DNA from: Rosa chinensis | Taxonomy: Eukaryota; Streptophyta; Magnoliopsida; Rosales; Rosaceae | Assembly (NCBI RefSeq): GCF_002994745.2 | Contig: NW_020126823.1 | Location: 248,001-312,000 of the forward strand | Reading direction: 5' to 3' | Length of the DNA: 64,000 nucleotides | Shown: positions 23,342 to 34,069 of the stretch, in pieces | How the letters are laid out: each line of letters begins with the position of its first letter | How positions within the stretch are numbered: position 1 is the first letter of the stretch | The notes under the pieces: model-generated | What the model was told of the DNA's origin: nothing | What the model saw: the letters and a program-made list of their open reading frames with translations, nothing else | Databases searched by the model: none | Position numbers and translations under genes: made by a program

Positions 23342-24246
23342 ATAATAATAATAATTAGATGTGAATAGTGACGTTTTGTTTGTTTGTGTGAAAGTTTTGT
23401 GTAAATGGTGTCTAATCGTGTTAAACAAAGGAAATGTAAAGAATTAATTGTGAATATTGTTACATTCTTGATTTATTATAAGTGTGTAAAATCGTATGAG
23501 TAGATAAGGGCCCTTTTGTAATATTGGCCTTAACCCTTCATTAGTGCCTTTCTAAGGTCTTATGAGGTTGAGGCGGCTTTTATTAGCATTTGGAGACTGT
23601 CCTAACACATGAGTCCTTTCCAAGCTGAGTAAGGGGCATATAGGTGGTGTCTTAGGTTGAGACCCTGGGTGATGGGTTCAAATTGGATCTCAGAGATACT
23701 ATAGACCGTGCGTAAACCACAATGTGGGAGTAGCCAATAGGGCCTAAACCTCAATGAGGGAGTAGCCTCCGTAGTGTCACCAAAATGAGTCCTCCCTCTC
23801 ACTTACCTCTTAATCTGGCCATCTAGCCTTCTGAAACAAAGGGAAGTGACTTATGTCTAGGCGACTATCCCTAGATCGTATCTCACCAATAGTAGTGGTT
23901 TCTATTGGGCTCGACTTACAACTTGTAATCAATTGAGATATTAACTTTATTTTGTAAAGATAATAAGATACTTGAACATAACCTCCACTTGTAAATTGTG
24001 TTGTTTTGTACATTTTATACTTGTATAAATTCTTTTGTGGTTTATTTGTGAAAAGATTGTGGATAGTTTGTAATTTATACTTCTCTTTATACTTGTATAA
24101 ATCATAAATAGTAAAGTCGTGAATAGTAACTGTGAATAGTGACTCCGTGAATAGTAAGGTTGATGTATAAATCACTAATTTGTAATTAACTCACTTTATA
24201 CTTTGCTAACTTCTTTGAATTTTGATGATGTTCAGGATTCCTATGA
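22652..24246 (+). other. Ath3 5' leader with two related modules
   Basis: Non-coding, about 1.6 kb. Two diverged modules (about 22830-23290 and 23480-23950) share TTGAGGGCGGCCTTTATTA-like sequence, the CCACAATGTGG palindrome (23054-23064, 23717-23727) and a final GACTTGTGTCTAG-like part; CCTCAATGAGG is at 23749-23759. Low-complexity A, TA and AAT runs occur at 22699-22720 and 23299-23355. Ath2 and Ath9 leaders have the same two-module design. Confidence 0.7.
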
Positions 24247-24263
24247 ATGACCGAGCCTTTTAG
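24243..24263 (+). promoter_or_regulatory. Overlapping upstream ORF at the Ath3 gag start
   Basis: ATG 24243 opens M-N-D-R-A-F-stop, overlapping gag ATG 24247 out of frame. The same ATGAATG layout with exactly six codons occurs in the Ath1-family copy at 252-232, Ath2 (52869-52849) and Ath9 (60411-60431). Confidence 0.6.
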
Positions 24264-25497
24264 ATCCTCTACACTAAAGGAAATTGAAGCAAGGCTCGCT
24301 CGCTTGAAGGGTCCTTCACTTCTTGAACAGACAAGCCCTTCCCCTTCGACACACAGAGGGTACATCTTTAACGAACAAGGGAAGAGGACCTACTGTTCTG
24401 AGGAGTCTACATCACCTACACCAAGTCCATCTCCTCCTTCACGTTCACCTTCACCTGTGATTTCGTCCAACTCTACACCACCACCTTCACCACCACCTGA
24501 AGAAGTCGAAGAAGAGAGAATGGCATCTATTAGGGAACTTTCCACTGCAACTGTTGAAGGAGGACCCCCTACAGGCATAGTATACCCTCCCCCTGCAGCT
24601 GGAAGACAAGCAGAGTTGAGCTAAAGAGTGGTTTGTTGCACAAGCTCCCTATCTTCCATGGACTTAATATGGAGGACGCTAACAAGCATGTTCGAGAATT
24701 TCAATCTGTTTGTGCAAACATGCAACCACAAGGGGCAGATGAGAACCTTCTTAAGATGAGAGCATTCCATTCTCTCTAGCTGATAGAGCCAAGGATTGGC
24801 TATATGAACTCCCTGCAGGACGTATCACTTCATGGGAGACAATGAGAAAGGCCTTCTTGGAGAAAATACTTCCCAGCTTCTAAGGTCATCACACTTAGAA
24901 AGAAGCTCAGTGGAATAGAGCAAGCCCATGATGAGTCCTATGCTGCTTACTATGAGAGGTTCAATTCCTTACTTGCACAATGTCCTCAACATCAGATGAA
25001 GGATGAGACCCTACTCACATGTTTCTATGAAGGACTCTTACCCTTGGAAAGGCAAATGTTGGATGCTGCAGCTGGAGGAGCTTTTGTGGATAAGTCCCTA
25101 CAGTTGGGAAGGAGCTGATAGCTAATCGTGCCTTGAACTCTCAACAATATGAGGGGGTAGGACACTCTACTCGTAGGGTGCATGAGATGAGCAAGAATAC
25201 TGCAATTGAGGACCACTGAATAAGCTTACTCTACTCATGAACCAAGTGGTAAGTTCCAAGGGACCAAGTGCAACATAGCTTGTGGGGTATGCTCTATGCA
25301 AGGGCATGTTACAGATCAGTGCCCTCAACTTAATGAGAATGGAGGATGGGAATCTGCAAATGCTATTGGAGGATATCAAGGAGGATACCAAGGAGGACCT
25401 CAACGTCCTAGACATGACCCTTACTCCAATACGTACAACCCAGGATGGAGGGACCATCCCAACTTCAAGTGGACTAACAATGATAACGTTCAGAATC
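24247..25497 (+). pseudogene. Ath3 gag, N-terminal and central parts, frameshifted
   Basis: Starts MTEPFRSSTLKEIEARLARL, then a Ser/Pro-rich stretch (about residues 45-85) and AAGRQAEL. A frameshift near 24611-24620 ends the first frame. The capsid-like core follows in other frames (ITSWETMRKAFLE, YERFNSLLAQCPQHQMKDET), then an Athila-type knuckle CGVCSMQGHVTDQC at about 25290-25322 and the NPGWRDHPNF motif (about 25438-25467). Several one-base indels (near 24765, 24866, 25100, 25215) break it. It is interrupted at 25497 by solo LTR4 and resumes in frame at 27686. Product: structural gag of the retrotransposon particle. Confidence 0.82.
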
Positions 25498-25644
25498 TGA
25501 TAGGAGCATTTTAATGCGACGTTTTAACTGCATTTCCCTACATTTTTCTGCGCCATTTCCTTGAAAAATCCCTGTTTGGGAAAGTTTCCATCTTTGATTG
25601 GGAAGTTCCTTATTGTAGAAAGTTTCCATTTTTGTAGTTTTCAT

Positions 25645-25712
25645 TTCTCATTTCTCATTTTTCATTTCTCATTTCTCATTTCTCATTTCTCATTTCTCAT
25701 TTCTCATTTCTC
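25645..25712 (+). repeat. TTTCTCATT microsatellite in LTR4 U3
   Basis: Seven or more near-perfect copies of a 9-bp unit. Shorter versions occur at the same place in LTR6 (about 1310-1355) and both Ath3 LTRs (about 18120-18172 and 34212-34262). Confidence 0.85.
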
Positions 25713-26562
25713 ATTTTTAGTAAGTTTCTATTTTTCATTTTTAGAAACTTTCCATTTCTCAATTTTAGAAAGTTTCTATTTTTCAAATTAGGTAAGTTTC
25801 CATTTTTTCATACTAGTTTCTATTTTCAGGACCTCCGAGCTAAAAAGTGGAAATGAACGCACGAATAGAAAGAGGAGCTTGCGAACATCAAGACGAACAA
25901 ATATGAGAGAAAAAGGGCCACACAATTGAGCAGAAATGAAGAAAATAAGCTTTCCTAGTCCAACCAGGAAACCCTGCGAAATGGAGGAAGGCTTCCCTAG
26001 CAAGTTTCCAACGCAACCATGAAAAAGAAATGGAAAAATAATGTGTTTTGCGTTGGAAGATGAGAAGGCTTAAAGAAAGAAGCAACGAGGCCCAAGAACT
26101 CTTTGGATTTTCGGCAAAATGGATCAAGGCCCATCAAAGCCCATGAAATTAGGGTTTGTGACGCAAGAAGTAAACCCTAGGGATGTGTTGCCGTGAAAAA
26201 CCAAAGGGAGGAGAGAAAAGTGGCGTGAAAATCAAGAAGAAAATAAAAGATTACGCCAAGAGATTTTCTAGGGTGAAGTTTAAGGAAAGAAATCGAGAAA
26301 AGCACCAAATGGCGTCTAGATTCATTCCTAGAAACCCTAAGTATATTTTGGACGAAAATACAAGAAGAAAATCAGAAAATATTCAAGGAATTTCGGCAAG
26401 AATATATTAGGGAATCTTCTTGGAGTTTTGTGATTGGTTGGATGACACACTAGGGCTTATTTGGCAATTTCTCATTGGTGGAAGGCATGTGGAATTATTA
26501 ATTTAATTCCTTGAGAAACTAAACAGAAAATCACGGCTTGGAGGCCAAGACATGTCGTCCCA

Positions 26563-26570
26563 TATATATA
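26563..26570 (+). promoter_or_regulatory. TATA box in LTR4
   Basis: TATATATA, aligned with the TATA boxes of the Ath3 LTRs. Confidence 0.55.
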
Positions 26571-27685
26571 CTACACCCTAGACGTCTCAAAGTCACCCAC
26601 CCCATAATTCAGAAAATTCTCTCTACGCGAAAGCTCTCTCCATCCTCTAGTGCATTCAACGTTTCAAGCAAGGGAGAAGAAGAAGAAGAAGAAGGAGCCG
26701 TGAGCATCATCATCCATCCTCCACCTTGAAGCTCGCTTTCGAGATTCAAGAATCCATAACGTTTCATCCTTCATCCCCATCTCCATCTCACGGTGTAATT
26801 CAACCTCTTTCTTTGTAATCTTGCTTTGTTTCGTGAGAATTGTTTCTAGTTGACATTGATGTTTGAACAAGGTTTATAATCTGAAATTTTATGATTGAAT
26901 AAAGGATTTTCGATTTCTATGTTGTGATTCCATAGTTGCTTATGTGTGATTGTTCGATTGAATTTGCTTTATAGATAACTTTTGTATTTTAATCTTATGT
27001 GGTTGCAAACACTTAGGGTTTTGATATAATTGGTGCTAGGTTTAAGAACATGAAATCGACTTTTCGTTTTGTGTAAACTTGAATCAAAGTAGTAAAGGTT
27101 TGGACAAAAATCGAATTCAATTGAAGAGGATTGCAATTAGGTGAACTTATTCATACTAAGTTGTACACTTGAGTTGATAGCCTTTCCTTGAACTTCTTGC
27201 GTTGAACATGTATGATTGACTAGCTTTCTAGGGTTTGATTACATGTTTGATAGGATTAATCTATGTGCTTTCATTTAGATTAATTAGCGTTGAAAAGTAA
27301 AATATGGGAAATCGTTTGCTTTCGAATGTTTCACATGATCAACTCCTTTCACATGACTTGGAAGAACAATGTAGAGTTAATTCGAATTCAATTGTAAAGT
27401 TGGTTTTAATCTTTGTTTCTTACATTTCATTCTTGTATTTGTGTTTTTGTTTATACTTAGTTTTAATTCTTGTTTTTAATTTTCGAAAAACCAAAAACCT
27501 AAAACCCCCCTAAATTCGTGAATAGTGTTTATATGTGAATAGTATACTTTGTTTTTATTTTAATTGTTTAAATTGTCTTACATTGACAGGTGTACCCTCA
27601 ATCCCCGGAATAGAACGATCCCTACTTGCTTATACTACTAATGATATTTCTAGGGTTAAATTATATGCTTGCTTTGAGCGTATCA

Positions 27686-30315
27686 GAATCCTCTTGGTGG
27701 GAACTTCCAACGTCCTCAAGGGCCTTCATTCCAGGATCATCTTTTCAAAGGCCCTACATGCCCCTCCTCAACAGAACTCAGGACCTTCAATGTCTCACTA
27801 TGACAAAACGTTGGAAGCCTTGACTAGTTCCACCCAGGCCTTGACAAACTCTACTCAAGCTTTGATTCAAGGACAACAGACCCACACTAAGGATATTGCA
27901 GATCTTAAGAAACAGATGGGCCAAGTTGTGGACTTCATGAGCAAGATTCATGAGACTGGGAAGCTTCCTAGTGGCACAATACCTAACCCTAAGGGTAATG
28001 TGGAGAATGCATCAGTTGTGACTACGAGGAGTGGGAGACCATTTGTGGATCCACCCAAGCAACCCAAGAAGGTCCAAATGAGCATAGAAATTGAGGAAGA
28101 CCAAGAACCCACCAAGTTGGGTATTGAGAAGGACCCTGCAACGTCAAAGGAAGAGACCAAGGCATCCTCATCTTTAAAGGCAAAACCGGAAATCAAAGGT
28201 AATAATTCTAACTTATCAAATTCGGTTATTGCTAACCCTTCTTCTTCTTGCATGCCCTTCCCACGCAGGTTTGCCCAATCTAAGAAGGATGAAAGTGACC
28301 AAGCTATCTTGGAAACTTTCAAGAAGGTGCAAGTAAACCTACCCCTCCTAGAGGCCATCAAGCAAGTCCCTAAGTATGCCAAGTTCCTCAAAGAGCTTTG
28401 CACTACTAGGAGAGTAAACCGTGAAAAGGAGGTGGTAAAGGTAAGTGAGAATGTCTCTGCCCTAATTCAGAGGAAGATCCCTCCAAAGTGTAAGGATCCT
28501 GGAAGCTTTACCATTCCTTGTACTATTGGTAACTCTAGATTTAAGAATGCCATGCTAGACCTAGGTGCATCTGTTAATGTTATGCCCTACTCTGTTTATG
28601 AAACCCTAGGTCTAGGGGAACTTAAATCTGACAATGTTATCATTCAGTTAGCTGACAGATCCAATGCATACCCTAGAGGTTTGTTGGAGGATGTGCTTGT
28701 ACAGGTTAACCATCTTATCTTCCCAGCTGATTTTTATGTATTGGAAATGGAGGACTCCCCTGTAAGTTCCACTCCATTGCTTTTGGGACGTCCTTTCTTA
28801 AGGACAGCTAGGACGAAGATTGATGTGTATGAAGGCTCTCTTACAATGGAGTTCGATGGTGACATTATTGGCTTTAACATCTTTGAAGCCATGAGGTATC
28901 CCCTAGAGGTTAATGATTGTTTTTCTGCTGACATTTTGGATGAACTTGTGCAGAAAATGTTTGATGTTATGCATGAGGATACCCTAGTCACTACCCTTGA
29001 GAGTGGGGTAGGCTATACAAAGGAAGGCGTCACCATCTCAGAGGACAAGTTGAAAGACACTTGTGAGGATAAAATCATTGAAAACGTCTCCTTCCTTGAG
29101 GCATCACCCTTTATAGGTAAGTCTGTTTCTCCATTGTCCATTCAGTTATCCACTAACAAGACTTTACCTTCAGTGGTCCAGGCCCCAGAACTTGAGCTAA
29201 AACCTCTTCCAGACCATTTGAAGTATGTCTACTTAGGGGACAAGGAAACCTTGCCAGTGATTGTGTCCTCTGCACTAACAACTCCACAAGAAGAGAAGTT
29301 GGTGGAAATGTTGAAGCAACACAAGACCGCCATAGGATGGACATTGGCGGATATCAAGGGAATCAGCCCTACAACTTGCGTCCACAGGATACTTCTAGAG
29401 GAGGGGTCTAAACCCACTAGAGAGGCTCAACGTCGTCTCAACCCTCCAATGATGGAAGTAGTGAAGAAGGAGGTTATCAAACTCCTTGATTGTGGGGTAA
29501 TCTACCCTATTTCTGACTCCAAGTGGGTCTCTCCAGTTCAGGTCGTGCCCAAGAAGTCTGGGATCACTGTGGTAAAGAATGCTGATAACGAACTGGTGCC
29601 CCAAAGGACAGTAACAGGCCACAGAGTATGCATTGACTATAGGAGGCTCAACGCAACCACAAGGAAAGACCACTTTCCTCTGCCATTCATTGACCAGATG
29701 CTTGAGCGCCTAGCTGGACATGACTACTACTGCTTCCTGGATGGATACTCTGGTTACAACCAGATTGCAATTGCAAATGAAGATCAAGAGAAGACAACCT
29801 TCACTTGCCCCTTTGGAACGTTTGCCTATAGACGTATGCCTTTCGGACTTTGCAACGCTCCAGGTACCTTTCAGAGGTGTATGGTAAGTATCTTTTCAGA
29901 TTATATTGAGAAAATCATAGAGGTATTCATGGATGACTTTTCAGTTTTTGGAAAGAATTTTGATGATTGTCTTAATAATCTGGAGATAATTCTGAAACGT
30001 TGCATGGAAACTAACCTTGTCTTAAACTGGGAAAAATGCCATTTTATGGTTAAACAAGGAATAGTTCTAGGACATATTGTATCTGCTAGGGGTATAGAGG
30101 TTGATAAAGCCAAGGTTGATATTGTGCGTCACTTACCCTCTCCCACTTCTGTGAGAGAGATTCGTTCTTTCCTTGGTCATGCAGGTTTTTACAGGAGGTT
30201 CATCAAGGACTTCTCCAAAATTTCGAGACCCTTATGTCAACTACTCCAGAAGGATGTGCCCTTTCACTTGACAAGGAGTGTCAAGAAGCTTTTGACAAGC
30301 TTAAGGAGTTGTTGA
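27686..30315 (+). pseudogene. Ath3 gag C-terminus, aspartic protease and reverse transcriptase
   Basis: The frame is open from 27535, but 27535-27685 is LTR4, so the element's coding starts at 27686. Order: gag C-terminal part with repeated STQAL motifs and KLPSGTIPNPKG; basic linker; protease with DLGASVNVMPYSVYE (Asp at 28558) and the PLLLGRPFLRTARTKIDVYE stretch; RT from ISPTTCVHRILLEEG (about 29362) through VCIDYRRLNATTRKDHFPLP, FLDGYSGYNQIAIANEDQEK, RMPFGLCNAPGTFQRCM, and the catalytic FMDD box at 29926-29937. The frame fails near 30265-30285, before RNase H, from a likely one-base loss. Upstream of that point pol appears intact. These are Athila-lineage hallmarks, with no chromodomain downstream. 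Confidence 0.88.
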
Positions 30316-32093
30316 CATCTGCCCCCATCATGTTACCTCCAGACTGGTCCTTGCCCTTTGAGTTAATGTGTGATGCCTCTGACTACGCAGTTGGAGCCGT
30401 TTTGGGACAAAGGAAGGAAAAGCTGCCCTATGCCATCTACTACGCCTCAAGGACTCTCAATGATGCACAAATGAACTACTCCACCACAGAGAAAGAGCTC
30501 CTTGCAGTTGTCTTTGCCCTTGAGAAGTTTCGCTCCTATTTACTTGGTACCAAAGTTACTATCTTTACTGACCATGCAGCTTTGAAATACTTGATGACCA
30601 AGAAGGAGGCGAAACCAAGGCTCATCAGATGGATCCTACTCTTGCAAGAATTCGACGTGGAAATCAAGGACAAGAAGGGTAGTGAGAACGTGGTAGCTGA
30701 CCACTTGAGTCGCTTAGTGCATGCAGAAGATTATCTCCCTCTGGTGGAGACATTTCCAGACGAGCAACTCTTTGGACTTCAGGTAAGTGAACCATGGTAT
30801 GCAGACATTGTGAATTATATTGTGTCTAGAAAGATTCCTGATACCATGTCACGTGCTCATAGGGATAGGCTTAAGAAAACTGTTAAGCAATATGTTTGGG
30901 ATGAACCTTATTTGTGGAAGTATTGCTCTGATCAATTGATTAGGAGATGTGTGCCTGAACATGAACATAATGCTATACTTTCTTTTTGCCACTCTAAAGC
31001 ATGTGGGGGACACTTTGGGTCTAAGAAGACTGCGTTTAAGGTGCTAGAGTCTGGGTTCTATTGGCCAACATTATTTAGGGATGCACATGCCTATTGTTTA
31101 ACTTGTGATAAGTGCCAAAGAACAGGAAATCTAGGTCCTAGAAATCAAATGCCATTGTCCAATATAATAACTGTTGAAATATTTGATGTCTGGGGTATAG
31201 ATTTCATGGGACCTTTCCCTTCATCTTTTGGGTTTCTCTATATCTTACTTGCAGTGGACTATGTTTCCAAATGGGTGGAAGCAAAGGCCACTAGAACTAA
31301 TGACTCTAAGGTTGTTGCAGATTTTATCAAGTCTAACATCTTTAGCAGGTTTGGAATGCCTAGAGTTCTCATTAGTGATGGAGGATCCCATTTTTGCAAT
31401 CGGACGATTGAGGCTCTCTTGAAGAGATATGATGTCACACATAAGGTTTCTACACCTTATCACCCACAAACTAGTGGGCAGGCTGAGGTCTCTAATCGTC
31501 AGATTAAGGGGATATTGGAGAAGACTGTGAACCCCAACAGGAAGGACTGGTCCTTGCGTCTAGAGGATGCTTTGTGGGCCTACAGAACTGCATACAAAAC
31601 TCTCATAGGTATGTCACCATATCGAATTGTCTATGGAAAACCATGCCATTTACCTGTGGAGTTGGAGCACAAAGCTTGGTGGGCTGTGAAGCAGTTCAAC
31701 ATGGATATGGATGCAGCTGGGCTTCATAGGAAGTTGCAATTGCAAGAGTTAGAGGAGATAAGGAATGATGCCTTTGAAAGTGCTAAAATTTACAAGGATA
31801 AGACTAAGGCATTCCATGACAAAATGATTCGAAGAAAGACTTTTGTTGTGGGTCAAAAAGTTCTTCTCTTCCATTCTCGTCTCAAACTCTTCCCAGGTAA
31901 GCTTCGTTCTCGTTGGATTGGACCTTTTGTTATCACTCATGTGTTTCCTCATGGAGCTGTGCAGATAAAGAGTGAACATACAAGCAACGAGTTCAAAGTG
32001 AATGGCCATCGCTTGAAGCCTTACTATGAGGCATTTGTGGAACATGAAGTGGAGGATGTACCCCTCCAAAACGTTCCAAACCCTGAGGATTAA
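30234..32093 (+). pseudogene. Ath3 RNase H and integrase
   Basis: Continues pol in a shifted frame; the first 15 or so codons are out-of-frame RT, so the ATG at 30234 is not real. RNase [16 protein letters not shown] (Asp at 30372) and [10 protein letters not shown] (Asp at 30570), ending VADHLSRL. Integrase: HHCC-type zinc module with [11 protein letters not shown] and [11 protein letters not shown] (about 30985-31120); core with Asp 31200 ([10 protein letters not shown]), Asp 31377 (LISDGGSHF) and Glu 31485 ([11 protein letters not shown]), giving D-X58-D-X35-E; C-terminus with [20 protein letters not shown]. It stops at 32093 after NPED. RNase H removes template RNA and integrase inserts the cDNA. 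All catalytic residues I can check are present. Confidence 0.9.
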
Positions 32094-34029
32094 ATGGAGG
32101 TACAAGTCTAGGCTGAAAGACTATAAACATTAAGCGCTGCTTGGGAGGCAACCCAATTCTGAAGTAGCTGTGGAGGAGTCATCAACGCAGATTTGTTTAT
32201 CTCTCCCTTTTACTTCTCCAATTTTTCTTTATGTTGGTAGTCATTTTCGTAAATTTCATCCCTATATGCTTAAGTGTTCCATTGCATGCTTTTATTGATT
32301 ACATTGAGGACAATGCAATATTTAAGTGTGGGGGAAGGGATTTACACTTTTATCTTGAGTCATATATTGAAAAATACAAAAAAATTGAAAAATGTCAAAA
32401 ATTTAAAAATTTTCGTTGCTTTTGTTTTTGTTTTGAGTCTTAGGATGCCCTTTCAACTGTCTAGGATGATTCTATATCTCTAAAATCATGACTAAAAGAG
32501 GATCACAAGATTGAGATGATTTTTAAACATGGTATTCTTTGGTTAATTGAGATATATGAAAAATGTGTGCCTTGTAGTGGATATGGATTCGAAAACTTTG
32601 GTACAGAATATGAGCATGTTAGGATGAGTTTTGATTCATATAAGCCCATGTGAGATAATTGAGCCATGTCCCTTTTTCTTGGAGTGAAATGAAAAATATA
32701 TTCTTATTTTCTTGGCGATATTTTGATGATCTCATTATTCTTCATTTGATTGATTGCTTGCCATAGATTAAGTTTGATGGACTAGAGAATGCTAGAATTC
32801 ACTCTTGTGCTTGTTGAGACGTTTGTCAATACATGGCCCTGATTCTGGAAGGGATAGAGGTACCCTAGGAATTTCCACCATTGCCAAATAAACCTGTGTC
32901 CCTAATTGTGCCCGTCGTGGGACTCCCCTAGATAAGCCCCTTTGAGCCTACATTGAGCCTTTTCATTCATCACCCTTAAAACCCTTAACCATGAAGCTTA
33001 GTATAGTTAAAACCCTACCCTTTGTTCTAAGAACTTAGTGGAGCTATCTTTTGAGACATACTTCGTGGGTTTGGTGCTAAGGATGAAAATTGAGAAGAGG
33101 TGAAGTTAAAGTGTGGGGGTAGACTTGTCCATAAAAGAAAATATATGAAAAAGCCGAGAAAAAGAAAAAAAAAAAAAAAATGTATACGGCTAAAAAGAAA
33201 AGAAAGAAAAATGTTTATGGATTTTAGTCCCCCATACTTGGTGATTTTGGAGTTTACGTTGAACTGAAGGCCCACTACAGAAAAATTTGGCCTTTGTCCA
33301 TTCACTATAGTTCAAGGGAAGTTTACAATGAAGATTGGGCCCAACATGAAGACATTAGGCCCCTTTTATGTTACCTCTAGGGAAAGTGACGTTTTTGCAA
33401 TACCTTGGTGGATTTCTTGAGGTCTCTACATCTACATATGCTCTGCTAGGTTTTTAGGACACTTTGATAAATCCTTACCTTTCATTTCCTTAAACCTTAA
33501 GCCCTAGCCCCATTACAACCCTTGATAAGACCTTCTTGATCCTTAAGATGGGACAGCCTTTGATGTGGAGATGAGTTACAAGAGTTGAACCTATGGCTTG
33601 GGTCCATCTGTGCAAGTAGTTGGTATCCTTCATGAGATCTTTAAAGAAAATTATACATGTGCTTTCGTTTCTTGAATTATGTGATATACTTGCTATCTTT
33701 CACATATACTTGAGTGTATAAGCTTTTAAGCATTGCCATGATCTGAGAGAAGAAAGAGTGGATATAACTTGTGAGGAGTTGAATCATACTTGTTTGAAAC
33801 ATGCTTAACAGAAACCATCACCATTGTTTCAACCAAGTCCTACTTGTGTATATGTAAGTTATGTGTTTTAATTAACTCTCGAATGCCTAACATTGAATTT
33901 TGGTTAAGTGCTAATCTTGGTGTTATGAAAGTAAGAGATTGCTGAGACAAATAGTTGAAGGGCAATAGAGTCATTGTTTTTGTCAAGTCTTTAAATTTTC
34001 GTTGAGTCTTAGTGTGTGTCTTAGTTTGA
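32094..34029 (+). other. Ath3 3' non-coding region
   Basis: 1.9 kb between the integrase stop and the PPT hairpin. No envelope-like frame is visible; the longest frames are short and low-complexity. It carries PPT-like AAGTGTGGGGGAAGGGA (32324-32340), preceded by GAGGACAATGCA, and a second AAAGTGTGGGGG (33108-33119). Blocks are shared with Ath1 (8612-10160) and Ath2 (44948-47327). Confidence 0.75.
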
Positions 34030-34051
34030 TTTTGCTAAGGGACTAGCAAAA
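34030..34051 (+). promoter_or_regulatory. Conserved stem-loop upstream of Ath3 PPT
   Basis: TTTTGCTA / TAGCAAAA 8-bp perfect stem, AGGGAC loop, two bases before the PPT. Confidence 0.7.
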
Positions 34052-34052
34052 G

Positions 34053-34069
34053 CTAAGTGTGGGGGAATT
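34053..34069 (+). promoter_or_regulatory. Ath3 polypurine tract
   Basis: CTAAGTGTGGGGGAATT directly before the 3' LTR; the plus-strand primer site. Confidence 0.88.

Larger units (their letters stand above)
25498..27685 (+). mobile_element. Solo LTR4 (Athila-like)
   Basis: 2188 bp, TGATAGGAGCATTTTAATGC...TTGAGCGTATCA, flanked by gaatc (25493-25497 and 27686-27690) inside Ath3 gag. Removing it with one gaatc rejoins gag. It has a TTTCTCATT tandem repeat (about 25645-25712), a TATATATA box (26563-26570) and U5 TCAATCCCCGG (27598-27608). Confidence 0.93.

Noticed and set aside
27535..27685. N-terminal extension of the Ath3 protease-RT frame
   Set aside because: These codons lie in solo LTR4; the gaatc duplication shows the gag frame actually resumes at 27686.
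30234..30280. ATG 30234 as a true start of a separate RNase H/integrase protein
   Set aside because: The first codons are out-of-frame RT sequence; a single-base frameshift in one polyprotein explains the two frames.
32231..33305. Possible envelope-like ORF downstream of integrase in Ath3
   Set aside because: Frames are short (under 95 codons), low-complexity, not shared with Ath2 and without a convincing membrane/signal pattern.
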